From contig NZ_PGGW01000069.1 of assembly GCF_002794255.1 (NCBI RefSeq), positions 734,877 through 798,876 of the forward strand: 64,000 nt of DNA. Reading direction: 5' to 3'. The stretch is from Streptomyces carminius (lineage in GTDB: Bacteria; Actinomycetota; Actinomycetes; Streptomycetales; Streptomycetaceae). Made by a program: the position numbers and the translations under genes. The notes under the pieces were generated by a model that worked only from the letters and a program-made list of their open reading frames with translations, was not told the DNA's origin and did no database searches. Of this stretch, positions 50,280-59,170 are shown piece after piece (within the stretch, counting starts at the first letter, position 1; the number at the start of each line of letters is the position of its first letter).

Positions 50280-50774
50280 GTCGAACACTCCTTGGCTTGT
50301 CGTGTCAGCTTCCGAACAAACGCCTTGCCGAGGACGAGGTGAACACACATCGGAACAATCGATTCCGGTCACCTTCTGTTCGGAATTTCAGCGAAGTGGG
50401 CAGTTTGTGCAGTTGAATCGACTTGCGGGAGTTTGCCGGGTATCGCTCACCGGGTGGCCCGCCGACCTGCAGTGGCATATGCCTGGGCGTTGAACTGGGA
50501 ATTCGCCCCGCGTCCGCTCCGAGGACACCGGCTATTCGGCCGGAAAGCGATGCGTCCGGCCGCGGAACGACCGGGGGCGGCCCCCGGAGGGCGCGTACAA
50601 CGCCGGGGCCGCCCGGAGGGGGACGCGGGCGTGGCCGGTCGCGGTCACCGGGGCCGTGCCCTTCGCGGGGCCATGTCGCCGGTCCGCCCTGAGCCGTACC
50701 GCCGGGCGGCGGCCGCCCGGCACCGGTGGCGCTCCGCGACACGGGCCTTCGCGGGGCGTCACCGCCGCCGTCGG
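50280..50774. other. Upstream region of the SSI gene
   Basis: About 495 bp without a gene. The part nearest the SSI gene is AT-richer and holds the inverted repeat CGGAACAATCGATTCCG (50351-50367) and related GTTCGGAA half-sites near 50310 and 50379, which could be a regulatory site. The rest is very GC-rich and featureless as far as I can see; reading frames there look like noise. Confidence 0.5.
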
Positions 50775-52418
50775 CTACCGGGGCTCCTCCCGGGTCGTCA
50801 TCGCGGCGCGCTGCGCGGCGGCCGCGGCCGGGCCCAGCACGTAGTGGACGGCGGGCCGCCGGTCGCGCAGCGCCGCGCGGGCGGCGTTGGCCCCGCAGGC
50901 ACCGTGGACACCGCCGCCCGGATGGGCGGAGGAGGACGCCAGGTACAGGCCGCGCACCGGGGTCGCCGGGCGGCCGGTCCCGGGGACGGGACGGAAGAAG
51001 AGCTGCTGGTGGACGGCGGCGGTGCCGCCGTTGAGGGCGCCGCCGACCAGGCTCTCGTCGCGTTCCTGGAGATCCGGCGGGGCCAGCACGCGGCGGGCCT
51101 CGACCAGCTCGCGGAAACCCGGGGCGCGGCGCTCCACCTCGGCCTCCACCCGGTCCGCCAGCGCCTCCCGCTCACCCGGCCCCCAGTGGCCGGTCAGACC
51201 CGCCCCGCCCGCGTCCTCGCGGATGTCGCGGGGCAGGTGGGTGTAGGCCCAGGCCGACTCGGTGCCGGCGGGGGAGCGGGACGGGTCGGCGGTGGTCATC
51301 TGCCCCAGCAGGCAGAACGGCCGGTCCGGCACGGTGCCGGTGGCGAGCTGGGCGCTGTGGCGGGTGAGGTGGTCCACGCTCTCGGCCAGGTGGACGGTGC
51401 CCGCCCCGGCGGCCCCGGGCGCCTCCCAGGGGATCGGCCCGGACAGCGCCCAGTCCACCTTGAACGTCGCGGTGTCCCACTGGAAGCGGCGTATGTCGTC
51501 CCGCAGCCGGGCCGGGAGGTGTGCCCAGTCCACCAGGCCGCCGTAGAGCGCCGGGGCGGGTACGTCCGCCAGGACCGCGCGCCGGGCCCGCACCGCGTCG
51601 CCGCCGGCGGTGACCACGCCCAGCGCCCGCCCGCCCCCGACGACCACCCGTGTCACCCGGGCCCCGCAGCGCACCGTGCCGCCGCGCGACTCCAGACGCC
51701 GGACCAGGGCGTCGGTCAGGGCACCGGCGCCGCCGGCCGGTACCGGCCAGCCGGCCTGCTGGCCCAGCATCGCCAGCAGCCAGCCGTAGACCGCCCCGGC
51801 GGCGGACTCGGGGAAGAGGTCCGCGTGCAGCGCGCACCCCGCCAGCAGCAGCGGGCCGCCCGCCCCGGCGAACTCCTCCTCGCCCAGCCGCCGCACCGGC
51901 AGCAGCAGCGTCCGCAGCAGCCGCAGGCCCCCGGCCGCCCGCAGCCGGGCCAGCAGCGACAACCCCGGGCGCACCGGCGGGAAGGGCGACAGGAGCGCCG
52001 CCACCAGATCCGTGCCGAGCCGGTCCCACAGCCCGGTCAGCCGCAGGTACGCCTCCCCGTCGCCGGGGGCGAAGGACTCCAGGCTCCGCGCCGTCTCCGC
52101 CCGGTCCCGGTGCAGGACCGCGCAGCGGCCGCCGGGCAGCGGATGGGCGAGGACGGCCGGGGCGTGGCTCCACTCCAGGCCCCAGCGCTCCAGTTCCAGC
52201 GCGCGGATGGTGGGGGAGACGGCGGCCAGCGGATAGAAGGAGCTGAACAGGTCGTTGACGTAGCCGGGGTGGACGCCGCGGTCGCTGCGCACGGCGCCGC
52301 CGGGCTCGGGCTGGGCCTCCAGGACCAGCACCCGCCAGCCCGCGTCCGCCAGCATGTTCGCGGCCACCAGCCCGTTGGGGCCGGCACCGATCACGACGGC
52401 GTCGGGTGCGTCGGTCAT
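50775..52418 (-). CDS. FAD-dependent oxidoreductase of the phytoene desaturase/amine oxidase type
   Basis: A 547-residue flavoprotein. The N-terminal ADP-binding motif is AVVIGAGPNGLVAANMLADA and GGAVRSD follows as in carotenoid-desaturase-like proteins (NAD(P)-binding_8 type). The C-terminal FAD-binding segment reads GLYLASSSAHPGGGVHGACG, then ANAARAAL. Internal GAGALTDALVRRLESRGGTV fits the same family. The substrate is unknown; no carotenoid genes are nearby. It is the third gene of an operon with an SRPBCC protein and a small hypothetical protein (59-nt gap), suggesting lipid or isoprenoid-like modification. ATG at 52418. Confidence 0.88.
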   Translation of the reverse strand: MTDAPDAVVIGAGPNGLVAANMLADAGWRVLVLEAQPEPGGAVRSDRGVHPGYVNDLFSSFYPLAAVSPTIRALELERWGLEWSHAPAVLAHPLPGGRCAVLHRDRAETARSLESFAPGDGEAYLRLTGLWDRLGTDLVAALLSPFPPVRPGLSLLARLRAAGGLRLLRTLLLPVRRLGEEEFAGAGGPLLLAGCALHADLFPESAAGAVYGWLLAMLGQQAGWPVPAGGAGALTDALVRRLESRGGTVRCGARVTRVVVGGGRALGVVTAGGDAVRARRAVLADVPAPALYGGLVDWAHLPARLRDDIRRFQWDTATFKVDWALSGPIPWEAPGAAGAGTVHLAESVDHLTRHSAQLATGTVPDRPFCLLGQMTTADPSRSPAGTESAWAYTHLPRDIREDAGGAGLTGHWGPGEREALADRVEAEVERRAPGFRELVEARRVLAPPDLQERDESLVGGALNGGTAAVHQQLFFRPVPGTGRPATPVRGLYLASSSAHPGGGVHGACGANAARAALRDRRPAVHYVLGPAAAAAQRAAMTTREEPR

Positions 52419-52477
52419 GAGGAGCTCACAGGGGGGTCGGGCCTTCCTGTCGCGGCCTGCGGGACGGGGGACGGGCG

Positions 52478-52960
52478 TCAGGCGTCCGGATCGGTGTCCG
52501 GGCGCGCGGTGTGGGCGGGATGACCGTGGGTGCGCCGGGCCTCCTTCATCTCGGCCTCGTACAGGTGCCGCAGACCGCCCACCAGCCGGTCGCGCACCCG
52601 CTTCTCGGCGTCGGTGAACGCCCGGTGGTAGTGGTCGTCGTAGCCCTCGACGATCTGGAACGTCCAGTGGCCGGGGAGCACGTTGCGGCCCAGGACCTCG
52701 GTCTCCAGCAGGTCCGCCTCCGCGGTGTGCCCGGCCGCGCGCAGCAGGTCCACCGCCTCGCCCAGCAGCAGGTCGGCCCGGCCGGTCAGCTGGTGGAAGG
52801 AGTACAGGTGGCCGCGGGCCCGCTCGGTCGCCTCCAGCGCCTCGGAGACCTTGCCGACGGCCTCGACGGTGGCGTCGGAGACGCCCGGCGGGCGGCGGTG
52901 GGCGGTGTCCGGCCGGTCGTCGGGCCGGTCGTGCCGGTGCGCGCCGTGGTCGGTCGTCAT
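52478..52960 (-). CDS. Hypothetical helical protein
   Basis: A 160-residue, soluble protein rich in charged helices: VSDATVEAVGKVSEALEATE, RARGHLYSFHQLTGRADLLL, GEAVDLLRAAGHTAEADLLE and GHWTFQIVEGYDDHYHRAFT. N- and C-termini are histidine- and aspartate-rich and likely disordered. ATG at 52960 overlaps the stop of the SRPBCC gene (ATGA), so the two are translationally coupled; the FAD oxidoreductase follows. I do not recognise a named domain, though similar proteins accompany such oxidoreductases in actinomycetes as far as I recall. Function unknown. Confidence 0.75.
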   Translation of the reverse strand: MTTDHGAHRHDRPDDRPDTAHRRPPGVSDATVEAVGKVSEALEATERARGHLYSFHQLTGRADLLLGEAVDLLRAAGHTAEADLLETEVLGRNVLPGHWTFQIVEGYDDHYHRAFTDAEKRVRDRLVGGLRHLYEAEMKEARRTHGHPAHTARPDTDPDA

Positions 52961-53424
52961 ACGTGCCTGCCCGCCTCCCGGTCGGCCTCCGACCGGCCGG
53001 ACTCCACCACGTCCCGCAGTCGCGCCAGCATCAGCCGGTGCCGCAGTTGCAGCAGCATGTCCACGGGCGCGGTGTGCAGCCGGGCCACGGCGCCCCGCAG
53101 CGGATGCTCGTCCATGGTGATCAGCGAACCCTCGCCCCAGGGACGCACGGAGATGGCGATGCGGGCGCTGCCCAGCCGCCCCGCCGACGCCTCCAGCTCC
53201 AGCCGCCCGGGGGGCTCGCAGAGCCGGACGATCGTGTGGCCCTCCACGGTCAGCCGCCCCACCCCGACGTCGTACTCCAGGGTGGTGCCGACCTGGGGCC
53301 AGGAACCGTCCTCCTCCACCGTCGACTGGGTGCCCACCACCCACTCGTGGTAGCGGTCGGCGTCACTGAGGACTCCCCACACCCGCTCGGGCCTTCTGTT
53401 CACGAAGACGTGTCGCACTGCCAT
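52957..53424 (-). CDS. SRPBCC-family (polyketide cyclase/dehydrase-like) protein
   Basis: A 155-residue START-like protein: MAVRHVFVNRRPERVWGVLS, DADRYHEWVVGTQSTVEEDG, then a beta-rich middle (TTLEYDVGVGRLTVEGHTIV) and the C-terminal helix LLQLRHRLMLARLRDVVES. Members bind hydrophobic ligands such as lipids, polyketides or sterol-like compounds. ATG at 53424 starts the fold directly. First gene of a coupled three-gene operon (SRPBCC, hypothetical, FAD oxidoreductase); a joint role in handling a lipophilic substrate is a fair inference. Confidence 0.87.
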   Translation of the reverse strand: MAVRHVFVNRRPERVWGVLSDADRYHEWVVGTQSTVEEDGSWPQVGTTLEYDVGVGRLTVEGHTIVRLCEPPGRLELEASAGRLGSARIAISVRPWGEGSLITMDEHPLRGAVARLHTAPVDMLLQLRHRLMLARLRDVVESGRSEADREAGRHV

Positions 53425-53547
53425 GCGGCCCGGGTACCCGGTTTTCCGCGATGCACCGCCCCGGCCCGGGTGCCGCCGCCAGCCGGTTCCGCGGTCCCGC
53501 GGTCCCGCGGCCCCTCCGGACGGCCTCACCCCGGTGCCGCGGAGGTA

Positions 53548-54852
53548 CTACGGACGGCTGCCCGCCCGCCGGTCCGCGTGTCCGGCACGGTTCCCGGGAG
53601 CGCAGGGGATCTCCATGGTGACCATGGTCGGCCCGCCCACCGGACTGCTGACGGCCAGGATGCCGTCGAACGTGCCGAGCCTGCGCTCGACCCCGGCCAG
53701 CCCCGTGCCGCCGGCCGGGTCCGCTCCGCCGCGGCCGTTGTCCGTGACCGTGATCCGCAGCATCCCGTCGGCCGCGCCGTGGCCGAGGTCCAGCCAGATC
53801 CGGTCGGCCCCCGAGTGCTTGGCGGCGTTGGTGAGCACCTCGCTGACCGCGAAGTACGCCGCCGCCTCCACCGGCTCCGCCAGCCGGCCCGGCAGTTCCA
53901 CCGTCACCTCCACCGGGATCTCCATGCGCAGCGCCAGGGCCTTCACCGCGTCCCCCAGACCGCGCTCGGCGAGCACCGGCGGATGGATGCCGCGCACCAG
54001 GTCGCGCAGTTCGGACAGGGCCTCGGCGGAGTTCTGCCGGGCCTGCGCCACCAGCCTGCGCGCCTGCTGCGGGTCGCGCTCGATCAGCGCCTCGATCGCG
54101 CCCAGGCTCATGCCCATCGCCACCAGCCGCGCCTGGGCGCCGTCGTGCAGGTCGCGCTCGATGCGGCGCAGCTCGGCCGCCGAGACGTCCAGCGCGTCGT
54201 GCCGGGTCTCGTACAGCCGCTCCACCCGGCGGTTCAGCATCATCTTCTCGGTCGGCGCCAGCAGGGCGTGCGTCAGCCGGAAGTGCAGCCGCAGCACCTC
54301 CGCGCCCTTGAGCAGCCCGACGACGGTCAGCGCCCAGCCCAGCGCCATCGCCAGCAAGGCGTTGAGCTGCGAGGTCATCGGGACGAACAGGAAGAAGTCG
54401 CCCCGCATGGCCCGCCAGGCGCCCGCCGCCACCACCGTGCCCTGCACGCCGTAGAGGGTCAGCGAGGGGGGCAGCAGGGCCAGGAAGAAGCCCAGCGTGG
54501 CGTCCACCGCGAGCCACTGCAGATCACGCCAGGTCGCCTGGTCCCGCAGCAGGGACACACAGCGCTGGACCTGCCCGGCCGGGCCGGGCCGCCGGTCGTC
54601 CGGCCGGGGGAGGTACGGCTCCGGGGTCTCGATCCCGCCCCAGGCGCGGGTCAGCGAGCGCCGCCACCCGGCGTAGGACCGCACCAGGTCCAGCACGGCG
54701 GGAGTGGTGAGCAGGCCCACGCCGAGCGGGATGAGCGCGATCGACAGCACGGACAGGACGAGCAGCGAGAGCCCGCAGACGATCGCCACCACCGCCAGCG
54801 GCAGCCCGCGCACCGCCGCCACCAACCCACCTTGCACTCTGTCCCTGTCCAC
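53548..54852 (-). CDS. Membrane sensor histidine kinase (HisKA_3, NarL-partner type)
   Basis: A 434-residue kinase. The N-terminal sensor (putative sensor domain) has four membrane segments between residues 15 and 185. The dimerisation/phosphoacceptor segment IERDLHDGAQARLVAMGMSL carries His236. ATPase motifs are EVLTNAAKHSGAD (N box), TVTDNGRGG and GTGLAGVERRLG (G boxes). GTG at 54852 has GGAGGAG upstream. No response-regulator gene is beside it. The NarL-type regulator at 47064-47711 is the only orphan partner in the window. Signal unknown. Confidence 0.92.
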   Translation of the reverse strand: MDRDRVQGGLVAAVRGLPLAVVAIVCGLSLLVLSVLSIALIPLGVGLLTTPAVLDLVRSYAGWRRSLTRAWGGIETPEPYLPRPDDRRPGPAGQVQRCVSLLRDQATWRDLQWLAVDATLGFFLALLPPSLTLYGVQGTVVAAGAWRAMRGDFFLFVPMTSQLNALLAMALGWALTVVGLLKGAEVLRLHFRLTHALLAPTEKMMLNRRVERLYETRHDALDVSAAELRRIERDLHDGAQARLVAMGMSLGAIEALIERDPQQARRLVAQARQNSAEALSELRDLVRGIHPPVLAERGLGDAVKALALRMEIPVEVTVELPGRLAEPVEAAAYFAVSEVLTNAAKHSGADRIWLDLGHGAADGMLRITVTDNGRGGADPAGGTGLAGVERRLGTFDGILAVSSPVGGPTMVTMEIPCAPGNRAGHADRRAGSRP

Positions 54853-55098
54853 TGGTGCTCCTCCGCCGCGCTCCGCCGGGACGTCCGCCCGGTGTGGACT
54901 CCAGTCTCGGGGATGGACGGCGGCCGGGTCACGGGGGACGGACACCCGGGGGAGGGTGTAGCCAGCTGTACCCCCCCACCGGTGCCGGGACACCCCGGGA
55001 GCCGGTCGGCGCACCGCGGTGGGCATCCGGCATAGTGGCGGAACACTCGATTCCCAGTTCGACGGCACGATCCGACGGCACACCCGAGGAGACACGGC

Positions 55099-56001
55099 AT
55101 GAGATTCGGCCTGCTCGGCACCGGCCCCTGGGCGGAACTCGCCCACGGCCCCGCCCTCCAAGCCCATCCGGAGGCCGAACTGGTGGGGGTGTGGGGCCGC
55201 CGCCCCGAGGCGGCGGCGGACATCGCCGGACGCTTCGGCGCCCGGCCCTACGCGGACGTGGACGCCCTGCTCGCCGACTGCGACGCGGTCGCCGTGGCGC
55301 TGCCGCCGGACGTACAGGCGCCGCTGGCCGTGCGCGCGGCGCGGGCGGGCCGTCATCTGCTGCTGGACAAGCCGGTGGCCACCACCGCGGCGGCGGCCCG
55401 CGAGGTGGCCGGGGCGGTGGCGGAGTCCAAGGTGGCCTCGGTCGTCTTCTTCACCCTGCGGTTCCGGCCCGAGACGGTGCGGTGGATCGAGGAGCAGCGG
55501 GCCGCGGGCGGCTGGCAGCTCGGCCGCGCCGACTGGCTCTCGTCGATCCACGACAGCGGCGGCAGCGACAGCCCGTTCGCCGTCTCGCCCTGGCGGCGGG
55601 AGAAGGGCGGACTGTGGGACGTCGGCCCGCACGCCCTGTCCGTGCTGCTGCCGCTGCTGGGCGACGTGGCGGACCTGGAGGGCTCGGTGGCCGCCGTGGC
55701 CGGTCCGGGCGACCTGGTCCAGCTCGCCCTGCGCCACACCTCGGGCGCGGTCGGCACCTGCGCGCTCGGTCACACCGCGGCTCCGGCGGCGGCCGGGACC
55801 GCGGTGGAACTGCGCGGCGCCGCGGGGACGGCGGTCATGCCGGAGGGGAAGACGGACGCGGTCGCGGCCTTCGGCAGTGCCGTGGACGCCCTGCTCGACT
55901 CCGTCCGCACCGGCCGGGCGCACCCGTGCGACATACGGTTCGGCCTGCGGGTGACGGAGATCCTCGCGGCGGCCCAGGACCGGCTCGGCGCCGGCCGCTG
56001 A
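55099..56001 (+). CDS. Gfo/Idh/MocA-family NAD(P)-dependent oxidoreductase
   Basis: A 300-residue cytosolic dehydrogenase. The Rossmann motif GLLGTGPWAELAHGPALQAH is at the N-terminus, DAVAVALPPDVQAPLAVRAA follows, and HLLLDKPVATTAAAAREVAG contains the family's conserved Lys-Pro. The C-terminal substrate domain is shorter than usual but includes WDVGPHALSVLLPLLGDV with the expected His. Such enzymes oxidise or reduce sugars, inositols or pseudosugars; the substrate is unknown. ATG at 55099 has GAGGAGACACGGC upstream. Divergent from the sensor kinase. It may be co-regulated with that kinase, but nothing shows this. Confidence 0.9.
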   Translation: MRFGLLGTGPWAELAHGPALQAHPEAELVGVWGRRPEAAADIAGRFGARPYADVDALLADCDAVAVALPPDVQAPLAVRAARAGRHLLLDKPVATTAAAAREVAGAVAESKVASVVFFTLRFRPETVRWIEEQRAAGGWQLGRADWLSSIHDSGGSDSPFAVSPWRREKGGLWDVGPHALSVLLPLLGDVADLEGSVAAVAGPGDLVQLALRHTSGAVGTCALGHTAAPAAAGTAVELRGAAGTAVMPEGKTDAVAAFGSAVDALLDSVRTGRAHPCDIRFGLRVTEILAAAQDRLGAGR

Positions 56002-56102
56002 CCCGGCCGGGTGGCGGCCGGGCGGGCGGGGACAGGACACGGGGGCGCCCGCCGGACGTCCCCGGCGGCCGTCCGGCTCCGCCGCCCGGTCCCGGCGGGG
56101 CG

Positions 56103-56651
56103 TCACTCCCGGCGCAGACTGACTCCGCACTCCGCGCACAGGAGGTGGGTCCAGTAGCCGACGCTCCACGGCACCGTGGCGGTCGGCCCGGCGCAGACCC
56201 GGCACACCGGACGGTCGCCGGAGCCGGGCGGTTCTGCCAGGCCGCGCAGCACACGGCGCACCACCACCGGCAGCGGCTCGGTGGGATGGCGCCCGGGGTC
56301 GGGGCAGTAGGCGATGCGGTCGCAGCCGCGCTGCCGGGCCCGCCAGACGTCCCCGGCGGCCGGCCGCCGCCGGCCGGCGTGCTTCTCACGGGTCCGCCGC
56401 GCGGCGTACTCGGTCTCGGCGGTCAGCCAGACCAGCCGGGCGGCGTGCAGCTCCTCGACCGCCCGCACCAGTGACTCGGGGTCGCGGTCCGGCCGCCGGG
56501 GTATTCCGGCGCTCGTCCGCAGATGGTGGTAGGTGGCCCGGAAACCGTACGGCGCGAAACGGACCACACACGACCTGAGATCGCTCAGTCTCCACTGCAC
56601 CGGCCGCGCCGGGTCGTGCACACGGGCCCGGTGGGTACCGAAACTGCTCAT
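56103..56651 (-). CDS. Hypothetical protein with C-terminal zinc-ribbon-like cysteines
   Basis: A 182-residue protein. It contains two helical stretches (LSDLRSCVVRFAPYGFRATY, SLVRAVEELHAARLVWLTAE) and two pairs of cysteines near the C-terminus, PVCRVCAGP and LLCAECGVSLR, 18 residues apart, which could hold one zinc. HPTEPLPVVVRRVLRGLAEP lies between. ATG at 56651 has AGGGGGCGGGG upstream. It is divergent from the conservon operon and convergent with the oxidoreductase gene. I do not recognise a named family; DNA or RNA binding is possible for a zinc ribbon. Confidence 0.7.
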   Translation of the reverse strand: MSSFGTHRARVHDPARPVQWRLSDLRSCVVRFAPYGFRATYHHLRTSAGIPRRPDRDPESLVRAVEELHAARLVWLTAETEYAARRTREKHAGRRRPAAGDVWRARQRGCDRIAYCPDPGRHPTEPLPVVVRRVLRGLAEPPGSGDRPVCRVCAGPTATVPWSVGYWTHLLCAECGVSLRRE

Positions 56652-57202
56652 CCCCGCCCCCTGTCGTTCTCTCGGATGAGGATGACCGCACCATGCCTCA
56701 TCCGGCAGGTGGGGCGAGGGCACTTCCGGTGCTTTCCCCGGAAGACGTCCGGGCGCTGCGGGCCATCCGGCGGGACGGTGGTGCGGATGTCCGGTTCCGG
56801 CCATGGTTCTCCGGAGTGCGCACCACCGTAGAACACCATGAAAGCTCAGTATTCCGCCGTATCGCCTTTTATGCGCCCCTGTGCGCAACCGCAGATTCCG
56901 GCCGCGTCTGTCAAGTCTCTGCGGCGGCTCCCGGAAAGCCCTTATGCTCCCTGTCACGCAGCGAGTCGTCCCGGTTACGTCTTGTTGCCGCCGTGTGCGG
57001 CGCCGTGGCGCCGATACGCCCCGAACGGGGCGTGGCCGGGGGGCTGAGGCACGTTCCGGTCCCCTCCCGGCAGGTATGGCGTATGCCAGAGGCCACCACC
57101 ACCGGCATGCGCCGTCCCTGCCGGAAGGAACCCGGTCCCCCCGGCCGCCGTCGCCCCTCACCGCACCCGGCCCACCGTCCACCCCGATGCCCGAGGATGC
57201 CC
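56652..57202. other. Divergent regulatory region upstream of the conservon
   Basis: About 550 bp between the zinc-ribbon gene and cvnA. GGATGAGG (56674-56681) is mirrored by CCTCATCC (56696-56703). The stretch 56840-56970 is AT-richer than its surroundings and includes CTTATGCTCC (~56950) as a possible -10 region for cvnA. Short plus-strand frames here have no ribosome site with good codon bias. The exact promoter cannot be fixed by eye. Confidence 0.45.
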
Positions 57203-58756
57203 ATGGAGCCCATGGAGCCCGCCGACTCGCCGCCGGGAGGTCCGCGCACCGCCTCCGGCGGCGTGTGGCTCGTCCCACCCGCACTGGTCGCCGCCTGCGC
57301 GGTCGTGGCCGTGGCCGCCGTCACGGACCAGGCCCGCGCCGCGGTCGCCTGGTGCGGCGCGGCCGCGGTGCTCGCGGTCGCCGCGGCCGCGTACGAGGCG
57401 GCACGCCGGGGACGTGCCGTCGCCGCCGCGGACCGGCGCGCGGAGTGCCTGCTGGAGGACATCGAGCGGTACTGCCGCGAGGTCATGCCGCCGATCGTCA
57501 CGGCCGTGCAGCGCGGTCAGTCGCCCAACGACGTACTGCCCGACCGGCTGCACCCGGCCGACGCCGACCCGCGGCTGGTCGCCGCCCACGAGAAGCTGAC
57601 CCGGCTGGTGGTGCGGGCGGTCCAGGACCGCGAGTACCAGCGCGACTCCGCCCGCCGCGCCATCGTCAACATCGCCTGCCGCATCCAGGCGGAGATCCAC
57701 CGCCTCCAGGCCGACCTGCGCCGGATGCAGTTCAAGCACCCCGGCCCGGAGATCCTGGGCGACCTGATGCACCTGGAGCACGGTGTCAACGTGGCCGGCC
57801 GGGTGGCCACCAGCCTGGCCGTCCTCGGCGGCGGCAGCCCGGCACGCCAGTGGCAGAAGCCGATCTCCCTGTACGACGTGCTGCGCGCGGGCAGCGCGCC
57901 CATCGCCGAGTACCTCCGCATCGACCTGCACCGCATCGCCGAGGTCGCGGTGCAGGGACCGGCGGTCGAGCCGCTGAGCCTGGTCTTCAGCGAGCTGATG
58001 GACAACGCCACCCGCTACTCGCCGCCGAGCACCAAGGTGGTCGTCAACACCGAGGAGGTGGCCTCGGGAATCGAGGTGTCCATCGAGGACAAGGGCGTGG
58101 GACTCACCGAGGAGACCCGCCGGCACGCCGAGTTCCTGCTCGCCCAGGCGCTCGACGGCCTGGACCTGGAGGACCTGGGCGAGACGGCCCGGGTGGGACT
58201 GCGTGTGGTGGGCGTCCTGGCCGGCCGCCTGGGGCTGCGGGTCTCCCTGCGGCCCTCCACCTGCGACGGGGTGCGCGCGGTCGTCTTCGTCCCGCAGGAA
58301 CTGCTCACCGTCATGCCGATGGACGCGTACCCCAGCCTCGGCGGCCGTCCCCCCGGCATGGTGACCCGGCGGCCGGCACCACCGGTGCCCGGGCCGCGCC
58401 GGGAGGCGGCGGTGGACCCGGTGGCGGGCCCGGTGGAGGACACCGTCGTGGAGTGGAACGTCAACGGACTCCCGCAGCGCCGCCGGCGTGTCACCGGCCC
58501 GGCGACCGGCCCGACCGGCCCGACCGGCCCGACCGGCCCGACCGGCCCGACCGGCCCGACCGGCGCGGCGGACCGGATGGCGGCCGGACGGTCCGCCCTG
58601 GACGTCCACCCCGACATGGGGCTGTGGATGGGCGCCTTCTTCGCCGACCCCGAGGGCACGCGGAACGGCCCCGGCGGCCGGGGAGGGGCCGCGGCACCGG
58701 ACGCCGCCCCGGGCCCCGGACCAGACGCAGAACCAGCAGTGGAATCAGGTGAGTAG
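57203..58756 (+). CDS. cvnA: Conservon sensor CvnA (membrane ATPase/histidine-kinase-like)
   Basis: A 517-residue protein with two adjacent membrane segments (WLVPPALVAACAVVAVAAVT, VAWCGAAAVLAVAAAAYEAA) and a cytoplasmic part containing REYQRDSARRAIVNIACRIQ and an HATPase domain: PLSLVFSELMDNATRYSPPS (N box), SIEDKGVGLT, GETARVGLRVVGVLAGRLGL. The proline-rich tail carries a (GPT)n repeat. Conservons are thought to form a membrane-associated complex like eukaryotic G-protein signalling, with CvnA as receptor. ATG at 57203 has GAGG six bases upstream; in-frame ATGs at 57083, 57107 and 57197 lack this. cvnB follows after 3 bp. Confidence 0.92.
   Translation: MEPMEPADSPPGGPRTASGGVWLVPPALVAACAVVAVAAVTDQARAAVAWCGAAAVLAVAAAAYEAARRGRAVAAADRRAECLLEDIERYCREVMPPIVTAVQRGQSPNDVLPDRLHPADADPRLVAAHEKLTRLVVRAVQDREYQRDSARRAIVNIACRIQAEIHRLQADLRRMQFKHPGPEILGDLMHLEHGVNVAGRVATSLAVLGGGSPARQWQKPISLYDVLRAGSAPIAEYLRIDLHRIAEVAVQGPAVEPLSLVFSELMDNATRYSPPSTKVVVNTEEVASGIEVSIEDKGVGLTEETRRHAEFLLAQALDGLDLEDLGETARVGLRVVGVLAGRLGLRVSLRPSTCDGVRAVVFVPQELLTVMPMDAYPSLGGRPPGMVTRRPAPPVPGPRREAAVDPVAGPVEDTVVEWNVNGLPQRRRRVTGPATGPTGPTGPTGPTGPTGPTGAADRMAAGRSALDVHPDMGLWMGAFFADPEGTRNGPGGRGGAAAPDAAPGPGPDAEPAVESGE
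58496..58566 (+). repeat. 9-bp tandem repeat encoding (Gly-Pro-Thr)n in CvnA
   Basis: Six perfect GACCGGCCC units plus degenerate edges, encoding a collagen-like GPT run at residues ~432-456 of CvnA. In-frame unit length means copy-number change would only lengthen or shorten the linker. Confidence 0.9.
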
Positions 58757-58759
58757 CAC

Positions 58760-59170
58760 GTGACGCAGCAGCGCCTCAAGAACATGGACTGGTTGCTCAA
58801 GGACCTGGCCGTCACCGTCCCCTACACCCGGCACATCGTGCTGCTGTCCGCGGACGGACTGTGCATGGCGCAGTTCGGCACCGACAAGGACGCCGCCGAC
58901 CGGCTGGCCGCCGCCTCCTCCGGGCTCAAGAGCCTGGCCCAGTCGGTGGCCGCGGAGTTCCCGCACAGCGCGGGCGGCGTACGCATGGTCGTCCTGGAAG
59001 TGGACGGCGGCTTCTTCTACCTCATGGCCGCCGCCGCCAACTCCTATCTGGCGGTGACCGCCGACGAGGGTGTGGACGCCGCGCTGATGAGCCAGCGGAT
59101 GAGGGACCTGGTCATCCGGATCGGCGACCATCTCGCCACCCCGCCCCGCGCCGCCGGGCAGGCTCCGTGA
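58760..59170 (+). CDS. cvnB: Conservon roadblock/LC7-domain protein CvnB
   Basis: A 136-residue cytosolic protein of the roadblock/LC7 fold: LKDLAVTVPYTRHIVLLSAD, GLCMAQFGTDKDAADRLAAA, VRMVVLEVDGGFFYLMAAAA and LVIRIGDHL. In conservons this protein is thought to regulate the GTPase-like CvnD, as roadblock proteins do for small GTPases such as MglA. It begins 3 bp after cvnA and its TGA overlaps the GTG of cvnC, a tightly coupled arrangement. Confidence 0.95.
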   Translation: MTQQRLKNMDWLLKDLAVTVPYTRHIVLLSADGLCMAQFGTDKDAADRLAAASSGLKSLAQSVAAEFPHSAGGVRMVVLEVDGGFFYLMAAAANSYLAVTADEGVDAALMSQRMRDLVIRIGDHLATPPRAAGQAP

